A stretch of 42,653 nt of DNA from JAZGDL01 sp036477795 (GCA_036477795.1 JAZGDL010000114.1:1-42653), one strand, 5' to 3'. Positions 1 through 8,655 are shown, counted from the stretch's first letter. Numbers and translations: made by a program. Notes: a model not told the origin generated them from the sequence alone.

Positions 1-1
1 C

Positions 2-436
2 ATGATCACCGGCAGCGGTTTCATCACCGTGCTGTTCCTGGGGGGATGGCATCTGCCGGGCGTCCCGGGCCTGCAACCGCAAGACGTCTCAGTGTGGGCC
101 ATGCTGTTCAAGATGCTGGTCATGGGGTTGAAGATCGTGGCGTTTTTGTTCTTTTTCATGTGGATACGTTGGACGCTGCCCCGCTTTCGATTCGATCAGC
201 TCATGCGCTTGTCGTGGAAAGGGCTGCTGCCCATCAGCATGCTGCTGGCCGGCTATGCGACGGTGCTGGTGTACCTGGGCAAGGGCACCAGCATCCCCTG
301 GGCGCTGGGAGGGAACATGGTCGCTTTGCTGCTGGTGATCGCGTACAACGGGATGGGCCGGTCCATCGTGACCGGCAGAGAGGCTAGTATGCCCGCACTG
401 GCGGTGCAAAGTCCGGCTAAGAGCCTATCCCGGTAA
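2..436 (+). CDS. nuoH: NADH-quinone oxidoreductase subunit H, C-terminal part (5' end outside window)
   Basis: Membrane subunit of complex I next to the quinone-binding cavity. Only the last 144 residues are in the window; the Met at base 2 is internal because the family is normally well over 300 residues. The segment FMWIRWTLPRFRFDQLM is the conserved NuoH loop before the last helices, and hydrophobic segments lie on either side. It is the first gene of the order nuoH-I-J-K-L-M-N, which supports the call. The last 20 or so residues are polar and not recognisably NuoH. A 105-bp repeat starts 24 bases after the stop codon, between this gene and nuoI. Confidence 0.93.
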   Translation: MITGSGFITVLFLGGWHLPGVPGLQPQDVSVWAMLFKMLVMGLKIVAFLFFFMWIRWTLPRFRFDQLMRLSWKGLLPISMLLAGYATVLVYLGKGTSIPWALGGNMVALLLVIAYNGMGRSIVTGREASMPALAVQSPAKSLSR

Positions 437-459
437 GGGTGCCACAGGCTCCCTTGCGG

Positions 460-564
460 GGGGTGCCCCACCTTCTCTGAAGGTGGGGGCTGGATGATAC
501 GACAAGGTCCGACGTTGGCGCGTGGATCATCGTGTCCCCCACCTCGAAACGAGGTGGGCCACCC
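460..564 (+). repeat. Family F palindromic element, copy 1
   Basis: A 105-base element almost identical to 1991-2095: one mismatch (A/G within GATACRGCAAG). It contains two GC-rich hairpins (CCCCACCTT/AAGGTGGGG and CCCACCTCG/CGAGGTGGG). Its termini (GGTGCCCCACC and GGTGGGCCACC) are inverted repeats with one mismatch. It lies between nuoH and nuoI and ends 15 bases before the proposed nuoI start. Confidence 0.9.
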
Positions 565-579
565 ACCCGTTGATGGAAG

Positions 580-1173
580 GTGCCGCGAGGATCGTACGAG
601 TTGGTTAAGGACCAGGACATCATCGTCATTGATGAGCCCGATCTTTCGGCGGTGGAGCGGCTTTATCTCCCACAGATCGTCGGCGGATTGGCCACCACGC
701 TCCGCCATATGTTCAAGAAGAACATCACGGTGCAGTATCCGGAGAAGCAGCGCGAGCTTCGCGTGGACAACTACCGCGGCGTGCACCGGCTGAACCGCGA
801 CGAGCAAGGCCGGGTGGCGTGTGTGGCCTGTTTCATGTGCGAGGCGGCGTGCCCGGCTCACTGCATTCACATCGTGGGCGCGGAATCGCCCTGGCCTGAT
901 CGCGAGAAATACCCGGTTCAGTTCGACATCGACGAGCTGCGTTGCATTTACTGCGGCATGTGCGAGGAAGCCTGTCCGGTCGACGCCATCGAGCTGACTC
1001 CGGAGTACGACCTGGTGGGCAGAACGCGGGAGGAGATGATCTTCGACAAGGAGAAACTCCTGGAGGTCCACGACCGCACCATCGACGTCAAGCCCCGCAA
1101 GAACCCGCGAATCACCGGCTACGCGGGCACGGGCAACCGCCCGGCCAATCCCGCTTCGGGAGACACGCATTGA
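580..1173 (+). CDS. nuoI: NADH-quinone oxidoreductase subunit I, 2x[4Fe-4S] ferredoxin-type
   Basis: Peripheral-arm subunit of complex I that carries clusters N6a and N6b towards the quinone site. Two ferredoxin motifs are intact: C81/C84/C87/C91 (CVACFMCEAACP) and C122/C125/C128/C132 (CIYCGMCEEACP). The final Cys of each may serve the opposite cluster, as in family members. Length is 197 residues with the GTG at 580. A TTG at 601, preceded by CGAGG, is an alternative start. The first 15 residues have no clear family counterpart, and a repeat lies just upstream, so the native 5' end may have been altered. The stop overlaps the nuoJ start. Confidence 0.93.
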   Translation: MPRGSYELVKDQDIIVIDEPDLSAVERLYLPQIVGGLATTLRHMFKKNITVQYPEKQRELRVDNYRGVHRLNRDEQGRVACVACFMCEAACPAHCIHIVGAESPWPDREKYPVQFDIDELRCIYCGMCEEACPVDAIELTPEYDLVGRTREEMIFDKEKLLEVHDRTIDVKPRKNPRITGYAGTGNRPANPASGDTH

Positions 1174-1943
1174 TCACCGAATGGACCTTGATGGTCTACG
1201 CCACGTTCGCCCTGGGGGCGTTGGCCGTCTATTTCCTTCTGCCGCGCACCGGGCGCTCGACAACAATGGCCGGCGCCATTCTCGGCGTGGCGGCGCTGGC
1301 GGCAGCCATGGTGCTCTGCGCCAGCAAGTTTCGCGGCTCGGGCGGCGGGAACTTAGTTTTCTATATGTCGGCGGTTGTGGCGGTGGGTTCAGCCGTGAAA
1401 GTGATCACCCATAAGAAACCGCTATACAGCGCCTTGTATTTCGTGTTGACGGTGATTGCCGTCACGCCGCTGTTGATTCTACAGGAGGCGGAATTCCTGG
1501 CGATTGCCCTGGTGATTATCTACGCCGGCGCCATCCTGGTGACGTATGTCTTTGTGATCATGTTGGCCCAACAGGGCGGCCAGCCGTTGTACGACCGCCG
1601 TGCCCGAGAGCCCCTGGTGGCCGTCTTGGGTGGATTCCTGACCATGGCGGTCATCGCCGGACAGATGGCCCTGCTGCCCGAAGAGCGTGCCAGCACCGGA
1701 GAACTGACGGCCTCAACCGCCGCGTCAACAACGGCTGCCGACGATATCGATATCGACAACACCCGGCAGGTCGGCCGGGTCATGATGACGGATTACGTTG
1801 TCGCCTTTGAGCTGGCAGGCGTATTGCTCCTCATAGCCATGGTAGGAGCGATCGCCATGTCGCAAAAGCGTGTTCCCTCTGCGGCATTCGAAGCGGAGCC
1901 GCAACCGCCCGGAAAGGCCGGGCGGGAAGCGGCCCCGTTCTGA
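1170..1943 (+). CDS. nuoJ: NADH-quinone oxidoreductase subunit J
   Basis: Membrane subunit of complex I (257 residues). The start chosen is TTG at 1170, which overlaps the nuoI stop (TTGA) and has GGAGA upstream; longer readings of this frame run through nuoI and are spurious. Hydrophobic helices are evident. The motif ALYFVLTVIAVTPLLILQEA followed by LAIALVIIYAGAILVTYVFV is the characteristic NuoJ helix 3 region with its pi-bulge, involved in coupling. A Ser/Thr/Ala-rich stretch at about residues 170-190 (STGELTASTAASTTAADD) extends a loop. The C-terminal 25 residues are Pro/Glu-rich and poorly conserved in this family. Confidence 0.92.
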   Translation: MITEWTLMVYATFALGALAVYFLLPRTGRSTTMAGAILGVAALAAAMVLCASKFRGSGGGNLVFYMSAVVAVGSAVKVITHKKPLYSALYFVLTVIAVTPLLILQEAEFLAIALVIIYAGAILVTYVFVIMLAQQGGQPLYDRRAREPLVAVLGGFLTMAVIAGQMALLPEERASTGELTASTAASTTAADDIDIDNTRQVGRVMMTDYVVAFELAGVLLLIAMVGAIAMSQKRVPSAAFEAEPQPPGKAGREAAPF

Positions 1944-1990
1944 GGCGTGGAGCGTTTTGGCGATTGGACATCGATGCGGAGCTTAGAGCG

Positions 1991-2095
1991 GGGGTGCCCC
2001 ACCTTCTCTGAAGGTGGGGGCTGGATGATACGGCAAGGTCCGACGTTGGCGCGTGGATCATCGTGTCCCCCACCTCGAAACGAGGTGGGCCACCC
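1991..2095 (+). repeat. Family F palindromic element, copy 2
   Basis: Second copy of the element at 460-564, in the same orientation, differing at one position. Together the copies bracket nuoI-nuoJ as direct repeats about 1.5 kb apart. Confidence 0.9.
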
Positions 2096-2135
2096 CGTCC
2101 TGGCGACCCGCGGGAAGGGATTCTCGCGGCGGATG

Positions 2136-2159
2136 GGTGCGAGAAAGGATTCTCGCACC
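2136..2159. repeat. Family C hairpin (GAGAAAGGATTCTC core)
   Basis: Perfect 24-base interrupted palindrome: GGTGC, then core GAGAAAGGATTCTC, then GCACC. Related copies are at 6249-6272, 12109-12132, 36760-36783 and 42333-42356. Stem-variant relatives are at 6341-6364, 30754-30775 and 30785-30808. Confidence 0.85.
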
Positions 2160-2260
2160 AGCACTATTGGCAGACCCCGCGCTGGCGCTTGGGGCTCGGA
2201 TAAGCTCGTAGTCGACTTCGTGCGGCGATCACATGACGGAATGGTTGCAGGAAACGTCCG

Positions 2261-2563
2261 GTGAATGACATTGCACCATATATCATTCTGAGTGCGTTGC
2301 TGTTTGCCATCGGCCTGGTGGGATTTCTGTCGCGGCGCAACTTGATCGTGATCTTCCTCTCCACGGAAATCATGTTTCAAGGCGTGGTCCTGAACCTGGT
2401 GGCCATGGGGCGGATGCACGGTCAGGTCAACGGGCAAGTCTTCGCGTTGTTCCTGTTGGCTATTGCCGCGGTGGAAGCCGGGCTGGCGTTGGGCCTGGTG
2501 GTGCTGTTGTTCCGACGTCAAAGCACGTTGGACGCCCAAAGCTGGACCAGCATGTGGGGCTGA
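2261..2563 (+). CDS. nuoK: NADH-quinone oxidoreductase subunit K
   Basis: Small membrane subunit of complex I (100 residues, normal for the family), with three predicted helices. It keeps the conserved buried glutamates: FLSTEIMFQGVVLNLVA in helix 2 and LLAIAAVEAGLALGLVVLL in helix 3. The GTG start at 2261 has GGAAAC upstream. It is part of the nuo operon, with nuoL starting 6 bases after its stop. Confidence 0.94.
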   Translation: MNDIAPYIILSALLFAIGLVGFLSRRNLIVIFLSTEIMFQGVVLNLVAMGRMHGQVNGQVFALFLLAIAAVEAGLALGLVVLLFRRQSTLDAQSWTSMWG

Positions 2564-2569
2564 CCGAGG

Positions 2570-4552
2570 ATGGATGAATCTGCAATTCGAACCTGGTCGA
2601 TTCTGACCATTCTGCTACCGCTGGCCGGCGCCGTTGTGGCCGGTGCGTTAGGTCCCCTGATCCTTCGCGGGCGTAGCCATTGGCCGGTGATTCTTGGTGT
2701 CGGCGGTGCGCTGGTCGGATCGGTCATCCTGTTCGGTCAGGTGCGCGGTGCCGGGGATGGCCACCAAGCGCTGACCATTACCGTCTATGAATGGCTGGCG
2801 CTTCGAGCGGGCAGTTGGGTCAACGTGGAGTTTCTGATCGATCCGCTGACCGTGGTCATGCTGCTGGTAGTCACCGGCATATCACTTCTGGTGGTGATCT
2901 ACTCGCGGGACTACATGCGTGATCAGGGCAAGCCGGTCCACGGATATGAGCGGTTCTTCGCCTACCTTGGTTTGTTTGTGTTTTCGATGTGCACGCTGGT
3001 GCTGGGGGGCAACTTCCTGTTGCTCTATCTGGGCTGGGAGGCGGTGGGCCTGTGCAGCTATCTGCTGATCGGGTTCTACTACGGCAAGCCCTCGGCGGCG
3101 GCCGCGGCCAAGAAAGCCTTTCTGGTCAATCGGGTAGGTGACTTCGGCTTCGGCCTGGGGATACTGCTGATCTATATGACGTTCAACAGTTTGGACTATG
3201 CCACCGTCTTCGGCATGGTCGAAAACGGGGTCACCTGGACGGGGGCGTCCCTCACCGGTGGCCGCGTTACCGCGATCGCGCTTCTGCTGCTGTGTGGGGC
3301 CATCGGCAAGAGCGCCCAGATACCCTTGTTCGTCTGGCTGCCGGATGCCATGGAGGGCCCCTCGCCGGTCTCTGCATTGATCCATGCCGCCACCATGGTG
3401 ACTGCCGGCGTGTACATGGTGGCCCGATGCGGCGTGATCTTCGCCGCCTCGCCGTTGGCCATGGCCGTCGTCGCCGTCATCGGCGCCTTGACCGCACTGT
3501 TCGCCGCGACCATCGCCCTCACTCAGCACGACATGAAGCGCATCCTTGCTTACTCAACAATCAGCCAACTAGGCTACATGTTCCTGGGGTTGGGCGTATC
3601 CGCAGCCGGGGCAGCCATCTTCCATCTGTACACCCATGCCTTTTTCAAGGCCTTGTTGTTCCTGGCCGCCGGCAGTGTGATGCACTCGATGGGTGGAATC
3701 ATTGACCTCCGTAGATTCAGCGGGCTGCGGCGGGTGATGCCCTGGACCTATGCCACCATGCTGGTAGGGGCGTTGGCCCTGGCCGGCTTTCCCCTGCTCT
3801 CGGGCTTTTGGAGCAAAGACGAGATCATCCACGCCGCCTTTGTTCAATCGCGTTTTCTGGGATTCGTGGCGATGGGGACGGCCCTGCTGACCGCGCTTTA
3901 CACCTTCCGCATGTTCTTCCGCGCGTTCCACGGCGTAACCAGGGTCCCGGAGGGGGTGCACGCCCATGAGTCCGGCGGCTGGATGATCGCACCGCTGGTG
4001 GTGCTGGCCCTGGGAGCCGTATTGGCGGGGTACATAGGTGTTCAAGTGGGAGACGGCGGGATGCTGGGATTATTCAAGCCGCACGGGGACTTCCATCATT
4101 TCCTGGAGCCGGCGATGGCGCCGTTTGCCGCAGCCACTCACGAAGTGCCTGCAACCAGCCATCTGCAGGAGTTCGGTCTGATGTACGCCTCCGCGGTGCT
4201 GGCTGTTTTCGGCATCCTGGTCGCCTACTTCTTTTATGTTGACAGCCCCATGCTTGCCATGGTGGTGCAGCGTATCTTTCCCACCACCCACAGAATCCTC
4301 GCGCACAAGTACTACGTCGACGAACTGTACGATCGTTGGATCGTCAGCCCGTTGCACCGCCTGGGGCGTTTCTTCTACGGCGTGGACGAGTACTTCATCG
4401 ATTCGCTGGTCTGGCTGGTTACGGCGGTTCCCCGCGTGCTCGGCCTGATTCTGCGCACCCTGCAGCGCGGGGCGCTCCAGGGTTACGGCGCGTCCATGAT
4501 GCTGGGGCTGGCGGTGATTATGGTGTTGGTCCTTATGGGCTCGCTGCCCTGA
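2570..4552 (+). CDS. nuoL: NADH-quinone oxidoreductase subunit L
   Basis: Largest antiporter-like subunit of the complex I membrane arm, with the C-terminal lateral helix typical of NuoL. At 660 residues it has normal length. Diagnostic stretches include LYLGWEAVGLCSYLLIGFYY (glutamate of helix 5), GKSAQIPLFVWLPDAMEGP (helix 7 lysine and loop), SALIHAATMVTAGVYM (helix 8 His region), YSTISQLGYMFLGLG and SGFWSKDEI (helix 12 lysine). The ATG at 2570 follows nuoK closely, so translation is probably coupled. No repeat insertion is visible inside it. Confidence 0.96.
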   Translation: MDESAIRTWSILTILLPLAGAVVAGALGPLILRGRSHWPVILGVGGALVGSVILFGQVRGAGDGHQALTITVYEWLALRAGSWVNVEFLIDPLTVVMLLVVTGISLLVVIYSRDYMRDQGKPVHGYERFFAYLGLFVFSMCTLVLGGNFLLLYLGWEAVGLCSYLLIGFYYGKPSAAAAAKKAFLVNRVGDFGFGLGILLIYMTFNSLDYATVFGMVENGVTWTGASLTGGRVTAIALLLLCGAIGKSAQIPLFVWLPDAMEGPSPVSALIHAATMVTAGVYMVARCGVIFAASPLAMAVVAVIGALTALFAATIALTQHDMKRILAYSTISQLGYMFLGLGVSAAGAAIFHLYTHAFFKALLFLAAGSVMHSMGGIIDLRRFSGLRRVMPWTYATMLVGALALAGFPLLSGFWSKDEIIHAAFVQSRFLGFVAMGTALLTALYTFRMFFRAFHGVTRVPEGVHAHESGGWMIAPLVVLALGAVLAGYIGVQVGDGGMLGLFKPHGDFHHFLEPAMAPFAAATHEVPATSHLQEFGLMYASAVLAVFGILVAYFFYVDSPMLAMVVQRIFPTTHRILAHKYYVDELYDRWIVSPLHRLGRFFYGVDEYFIDSLVWLVTAVPRVLGLILRTLQRGALQGYGASMMLGLAVIMVLVLMGSLP

Positions 4553-4587
4553 GGCGGCTCGGCATGTTGGATAAGAGGACATAGGCG

Positions 4588-6444
4588 TTGACCAACTGGA
4601 CACTGACAATGTTGATCTTTTCGCCGCTGATCGGCGTGGTGTTCCTGATGCTGATCGACCGCACGGACTACAAGCGGCTCCGGTTCATGGCCCTGGTCAC
4701 TTCGCTGGCAACCCTGGTGCTGGCGGTGGTGGCTGCGTTGGAGTTTCGGGACGCTGCCAACGCGTTCAGCGGAGGAGGATGGGCCGACTACCATCTTGAA
4801 GCCGAGACCTCGTGGATCGGTGACGCCAGTGGGGCCAGCCGCGTCGACATCAGCTACCACGTGGGCATCGACGGGGTGAGCCTGTGGCTGATGATGCTCA
4901 CGGCCTTTCTGATGCCCCTGGCCGTTTGGGGCAGTTTTTCTTCCATTCGCGACCGGGCCCGTGAATACTACGTGCTCATGCTGTTGCTCGAGGTGGGCAT
5001 GCTGGGCGTGTTCTGCGCCATGGATCTGCTGTTGTTCTATGTCTGCTTCGAGTTCACGCTGGTGCCGCTTTATTTCATCATCGGCATTTGGGGCGGCCCC
5101 CAAAGGCGGCGGGCGGCAAACAAGTTCTTCATCTACACCCTTTCGGGCGGCGTGCTGATCTTCGCCGCCGTCTTGTACCTGGCCTACTACGCCTATGCCT
5201 ACGGGCCGAATCAGGTGTTCACCCTGGACATGCAAGAGCTCACGCGAATGGGGCAGTCCTACGCCATACCGTTTGACGTGCAGTGGTGGTTGTTCATTGC
5301 CTTTGCGGCAGGGTTTGCCATAAAGGTCCCGTTCTTCCCGGTACACACCTGGCTGCCGTTGGCCCACACCGAAGCGCCCACCGCGGGCAGTGTGATTCTC
5401 GCCGGCGTCCTGTTGAAGCTGGGCACTTACGGTTTCTTCAGACTGAGCCTGCCCATCCTGCCCGACGCCTCCGTCGCGTTCGCCCCGTTGATGGCCACGC
5501 TGGCTGTTCTTGGAATCCTGTACGGAGCGCTGTGCGCTTGGGTGCAGACCGACGTCAAGAAGCTGGTGGCCTATTCCTCCGTGTCACACCTGGGCTTCTG
5601 CATGTTGGGGCTGTTCAGCTTGAAGATGGCCGGCGTGACCGGATCGCTCCTGTACATGGTCAATCATGGCCTGTCCACCGGGGCCCTCTTTCTCGTCATC
5701 GGCATGATCTACGAACGCTATCACACGCGTGAGATGGGCAAGCTTGGCGGCCTGGCTAAGCCCATGCCCTGGATGGCGTTTTTCCTGGTGTTCTTCACGC
5801 TCAGTAGCATCGGTCTGCCCGGTCTCAACGGATTCGTGGGCGAGATTCTGGTGCTGCTGGGAACCGCCACCTCCGGGAGCACCGCCGACACCTATCCGCC
5901 AGGCCCGTTGGGGTTCGGCTACGCGGTACCAGCCGCCCTGGGAATCATCCTGGGCGCGGTCTACATGCTGACCATGTGCCGGCGCATTCTATTCGGGCCC
6001 CTGCGCGAGCCGCCCAATACACCCGATACCAAACACGGGCTGACCCGCGACCTGACCCTTCGGGAACGATTGGTGCTGGCCCCGATCGCCATAGCCTGTG
6101 TGCTGTTAGGTGTCTGGCCCAAACCGCTGATCGAGTCGATGCAACCCGCCATCGCTGCGAACGTGTTTCAAGATGATGCCGCCCGATACTACTACGGCCA
6201 AGGGGCGCCGGAACCGTTCAAGAACCCACCACTGCTGGTGCGACCGCTGGTGCGAGAATCCCTTCTCGCACCCCGGCATCGAGGGATTCCCATCCCGCCG
6301 CTTGTCAGACCGTTGGGCGAAGGCATTCGCCCGCCAAGTGGGAGCGAGATAGGAATCTCGCTCCAGCGAAACACCGAGATCCGAGCCCCGAGCGCCAGCG
6401 AGCGGGTCATCAGCGCCGCCGTAATGGGAGACCACGCATCATGA
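4588..6444 (+). CDS. nuoM: NADH-quinone oxidoreductase subunit M with a repeat-derived C-terminal tail
   Basis: Antiporter-like subunit of complex I. The TTG start at 4588 has AAGAGGA upstream. Diagnostic motifs are FEFTLVPLYFIIGIWGG (helix 5 Glu), IKVPFFPVHTWLPLAHTEAP (helix 7 Lys and HTWLP) and YSSVSHLGFCMLGLF. The protein has 618 residues, longer than usual (about 500). Residues from about 547 to the end are built from palindromic elements: a family C hairpin (6249-6272), a GGGCGAAGG hairpin (6315-6332), a GGAGC-stem hairpin (6341-6364) and the SEIGISL...APSASER segment (6379-6407). The stop overlaps the nuoN ATG. The tail is inferred to be an addition, not a NuoM domain. Confidence 0.94.
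   Translation: MTNWTLTMLIFSPLIGVVFLMLIDRTDYKRLRFMALVTSLATLVLAVVAALEFRDAANAFSGGGWADYHLEAETSWIGDASGASRVDISYHVGIDGVSLWLMMLTAFLMPLAVWGSFSSIRDRAREYYVLMLLLEVGMLGVFCAMDLLLFYVCFEFTLVPLYFIIGIWGGPQRRRAANKFFIYTLSGGVLIFAAVLYLAYYAYAYGPNQVFTLDMQELTRMGQSYAIPFDVQWWLFIAFAAGFAIKVPFFPVHTWLPLAHTEAPTAGSVILAGVLLKLGTYGFFRLSLPILPDASVAFAPLMATLAVLGILYGALCAWVQTDVKKLVAYSSVSHLGFCMLGLFSLKMAGVTGSLLYMVNHGLSTGALFLVIGMIYERYHTREMGKLGGLAKPMPWMAFFLVFFTLSSIGLPGLNGFVGEILVLLGTATSGSTADTYPPGPLGFGYAVPAALGIILGAVYMLTMCRRILFGPLREPPNTPDTKHGLTRDLTLRERLVLAPIAIACVLLGVWPKPLIESMQPAIAANVFQDDAARYYYGQGAPEPFKNPPLLVRPLVRESLLAPRHRGIPIPPLVRPLGEGIRPPSGSEIGISLQRNTEIRAPSASERVISAAVMGDHAS
6249..6272. repeat. Family C hairpin inside the nuoM tail
   Basis: Perfect interrupted palindrome with core GAGAATCCCTTCTC and a GGTGC/GCACC stem. 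The 14 or so bases before it (CTGGTGCGACCGCTGG) are shared with the copy in the kinase gene at 12109-12132, so the duplicated unit is about 38 bases. Confidence 0.85.
6315..6364. repeat. Two hairpins related to family C in the nuoM tail
   Basis: GGGCGAAGGCATTCGCCC (6315-6332) is a perfect palindrome with a short loop. 6341-6364 is GGAGC, GAGATAGGAATCTC, GCTCC. The second has the family C architecture with a different, fully compensated stem. Confidence 0.75.
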
Positions 6445-8057
6445 CGGGCGCGACGTACTTCATTCAGTTCTCTCCGGAGTTGTGCCTTCTTGCCGGTGCG
6501 TGCCTGGCTTGGATTGTCGGCGCATCCAAGCACGCCACTACGCGGTCGCTGCTGGCGCCGTTCACGCTGGCGGTGATAGTCGTTTCGATGTTTTGCACGT
6601 GGCGGTCCGGCGAACCGACGTACGATGCACAGCCGGCCGGCCTGCTGCTTACCGACCTGGCCCACTATGTCCGTTGGGCGACACTGGCTGTGGGTGCGCT
6701 GCTCCTGCTCGTGAACTGGCGGGTGCCCGCCGATCGTGAGCAGGGCGAGTTCTTCGGCATGATGCTTTGCTCGATGGCGGGCGTGATGCTGACCGCCGCC
6801 GCCAACGACCTGGTGGTGTTGTTCTTCGCGCTGGAATTGGTGAGCATACCGACGTACATCCTGGTGGCCCTAAGCCGCACCGATCAGCGGGCCTCGGAAG
6901 GGGCGGTGAAGTACTTTTTCCTGGGTGCCCTGGCAGCCGCCCTGATGGTCTACGGCTTCAGCTTTCTGTACGGGGTCGGCGGAACAACCGTTCTCAGTTC
7001 GACCTCGGGGCATTCGCTGCAAAGCCACTTCGCCCAGCGCGGGGCTATGAGCTCGTTCGCCATTATAGGTGTGCTGCTGGCGTTCGCCGGGCTTTCGTTC
7101 AAAGTGGTGGCCGTTCCTTTTCACGCATATGTAGCGGACGTTTACGAGGGGGCGGCCTCAGCCGTCACCGGTCTGCTGGGGTTTCTTCCGAAGCTGGCCG
7201 GCTTCGTCGCCATGGTGAAGCTGATTAGCATGTGCGGTTGGCAATTGCCGGAAGCGCTGGTATGGATGCTGTGGGTAGTGGCGGCATTGACCATGACGGT
7301 GGGCAACGTGTTGGCACTGCTCCAGACCAACGTCAAGCGCATCCTGGCATATTCGAGTATCGCCCACAGCGGCTACATGCTGATCGGTCTGCTGGTAGGA
7401 CCGACCTGGGGTGCGGGACCCATGCAAAACGGGGTGGCGGCGTTGCTGTTCTACGTCGTTGTCTACGGGGTCATGAACCTGGGCGCGTTTGCGGTGCTGG
7501 CCAGCTTGAGCATCAATCAGAGCCGCGACCGTAAGGGAGCGGTCATCCCCGAGTCGCCGGATTCATCCCGCCCGGTCGAAACACTCGACGATCTCGCGGG
7601 CATCTCCCGGCGAGCGCCGTTAGCGGCGCTGGCGATGGCCGTCTGCGTGTTCAGCCTCATGGGCTTCCCGCCCACCGCGGGCTTCATCGGCAAGGTCTAT
7701 TTGTTCTCGGGCGCCTTCGCAACCGGCGAATCGTCGCTGGTCGTGCTGGCGGTGATTGCCGTGGTCAACTCCGCCATCGGAGCGGCCTATTATCTAAGAG
7801 TGGCCGCGGCATGTTACTTGCGCGACCCCACAGCCGAAGTGGCACGCGAAGGCGGCATCATGATGCGGGCGGCGTTGAGCATTTGCAGCGTGGCGATGAT
7901 TGTGTTGTTCGTTCGGCCCAACGAAGTGATGCACCAGGCCCAAATGGCCGCGTACAGCGTGCACGAAGTCGATGCATCATCGCTGGCTCGAGCCCAACCC
8001 GCCGCTGCAAACGGTCAGGAACGAATCCGTCAGATTCCCGAAGTAGCGGGCCGTTAG
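6441..8057 (+). CDS. nuoN: NADH-quinone oxidoreductase subunit N with a repeat insertion
   Basis: Antiporter-like subunit closing the nuo operon (538 residues). The ATG overlaps the nuoM stop. Motifs typical of NuoN: FFALELVSIPTYILVAL (helix 5 Glu), KYFFLGALAAALMVYG, FKVVAVPFHAYVADVYEGA (helix 7 Lys/His) and LAYSSIAHSGYMLIGL. At about residues 361-369, in a polar loop between membrane segments, the sequence QSRDRKGAV is encoded by a family D repeat (7520-7544). Core helices on both sides are intact, so the protein is expected to be functional. No obvious terminator follows; only 13 bases separate it from the convergent MarR gene. Confidence 0.95.
   Translation: MTGATYFIQFSPELCLLAGACLAWIVGASKHATTRSLLAPFTLAVIVVSMFCTWRSGEPTYDAQPAGLLLTDLAHYVRWATLAVGALLLLVNWRVPADREQGEFFGMMLCSMAGVMLTAAANDLVVLFFALELVSIPTYILVALSRTDQRASEGAVKYFFLGALAAALMVYGFSFLYGVGGTTVLSSTSGHSLQSHFAQRGAMSSFAIIGVLLAFAGLSFKVVAVPFHAYVADVYEGAASAVTGLLGFLPKLAGFVAMVKLISMCGWQLPEALVWMLWVVAALTMTVGNVLALLQTNVKRILAYSSIAHSGYMLIGLLVGPTWGAGPMQNGVAALLFYVVVYGVMNLGAFAVLASLSINQSRDRKGAVIPESPDSSRPVETLDDLAGISRRAPLAALAMAVCVFSLMGFPPTAGFIGKVYLFSGAFATGESSLVVLAVIAVVNSAIGAAYYLRVAAACYLRDPTAEVAREGGIMMRAALSICSVAMIVLFVRPNEVMHQAQMAAYSVHEVDASSLARAQPAAANGQERIRQIPEVAGR
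7520..7544 (+). repeat. Family D element within nuoN
   Basis: GAGCCGCGACCGTAAGGGAG plus CGGTC. The same unit recurs at 33598-33622, 36801-36858 (as an inverted pair), 37719-37796 (inverted pair), 41504-41527 and, degenerate, at 34591-34614 and 30725-30746. Here it is read in a frame without its internal TAA. Confidence 0.8.
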
Positions 8058-8070
8058 ATAGACGGCACAA

Positions 8071-8655
8071 TCATCGCTTGGAGCGCTTGGGCCCCGTATG
8101 CCGTTGGAACAGGCAATCTGCGTCGCCGTTCGTCAGAATGCAGGTTTCGTCGTCATGGGCGCCGCATTGCAGGCAATACTGGTCAAAACCCTGGTCGGCT
8201 TCGGCCAGGGCGCTGGCAATCCGCTGCAGAGTGTCAATCTCTCTGGACACGTCGCGCATCTTCGACGACCTTATCGCGTTGCGGACCAGTTGCCGCTGCC
8301 GGCGGCGCACCGCTTGTTGTTGGAGCTTGCCCTGTTTGGTCAACTCCAGGGCGACCTCCCGGCGATCTCGCTTGGTGGACCGGCGCACCACGAGCCTGGC
8401 ACGCTCCATGGAGTCGACAATCTGGGTTACCGCCGGCTTGCTGACCCCAAGGAAGCGAGCAACCTGGCTCGACGTCTGGCTCCCGCGCGAGGACAGCAGC
8501 CGAAGGATTTGCACCTTCGACCCGGACAGGGGCTTATTCGCGACGGCCTTCACCGCGCGAGTTTCCAGAACCTGGTCCACGGCGCGTGAGAGCACCAACA
8601 AAGCTTTGAACAATCCATCAACGGCTTGTGTGGAAGAGGGCATTTTAGATCCCAT
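8071..8655 (-). CDS. MarR-family transcriptional regulator with a cysteine-containing C-terminal tail
   Basis: Winged-helix DNA-binding protein. The start at 8655 gives 194 residues and has CGGAG 8 bases upstream; the frame stays open further upstream but lacks such a site. The HTH reads LSSRGSQTSSQVARFLGVSKPAVTQIVDSMERARLV, followed by a wing (RRSTKRDRREVALELTKQGK), both in the MarR arrangement. The last 35 residues carry four cysteines (CLQCGAHDDETCILTNGDADC), unusual for MarR; they could bind a metal or sense redox (inference). A 12-base inverted repeat overlapping the start codon and mirrored 32 bases upstream suggests autoregulation. It converges on nuoN. Confidence 0.82.
   Translation of the reverse strand: MGSKMPSSTQAVDGLFKALLVLSRAVDQVLETRAVKAVANKPLSGSKVQILRLLSSRGSQTSSQVARFLGVSKPAVTQIVDSMERARLVVRRSTKRDRREVALELTKQGKLQQQAVRRRQRQLVRNAIRSSKMRDVSREIDTLQRIASALAEADQGFDQYCLQCGAHDDETCILTNGDADCLFQRHTGPKRSKR

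Larger units (their letters stand above)
1944..2260. other. Repeat-filled nuoJ-nuoK intergenic region
   Basis: A gap of 317 bases in an otherwise tightly packed operon. It holds family F copy 2 (1991-2095), a degenerate family C hairpin (about 2109-2129), a perfect family C hairpin (2136-2159) and the CCGAGCCCC-AGCGCCAGCG motif in reverse orientation (2174-2202), which recurs in the nuoM tail at 6379-6407. I see no gene here. Confidence 0.85.

Noticed and set aside
942..1169. Longer nuoJ reading frame starting inside nuoI
   Set aside because: It runs through the iron-sulphur motifs of nuoI in another frame; the TTG at 1170 has a ribosome-binding site and the right length.
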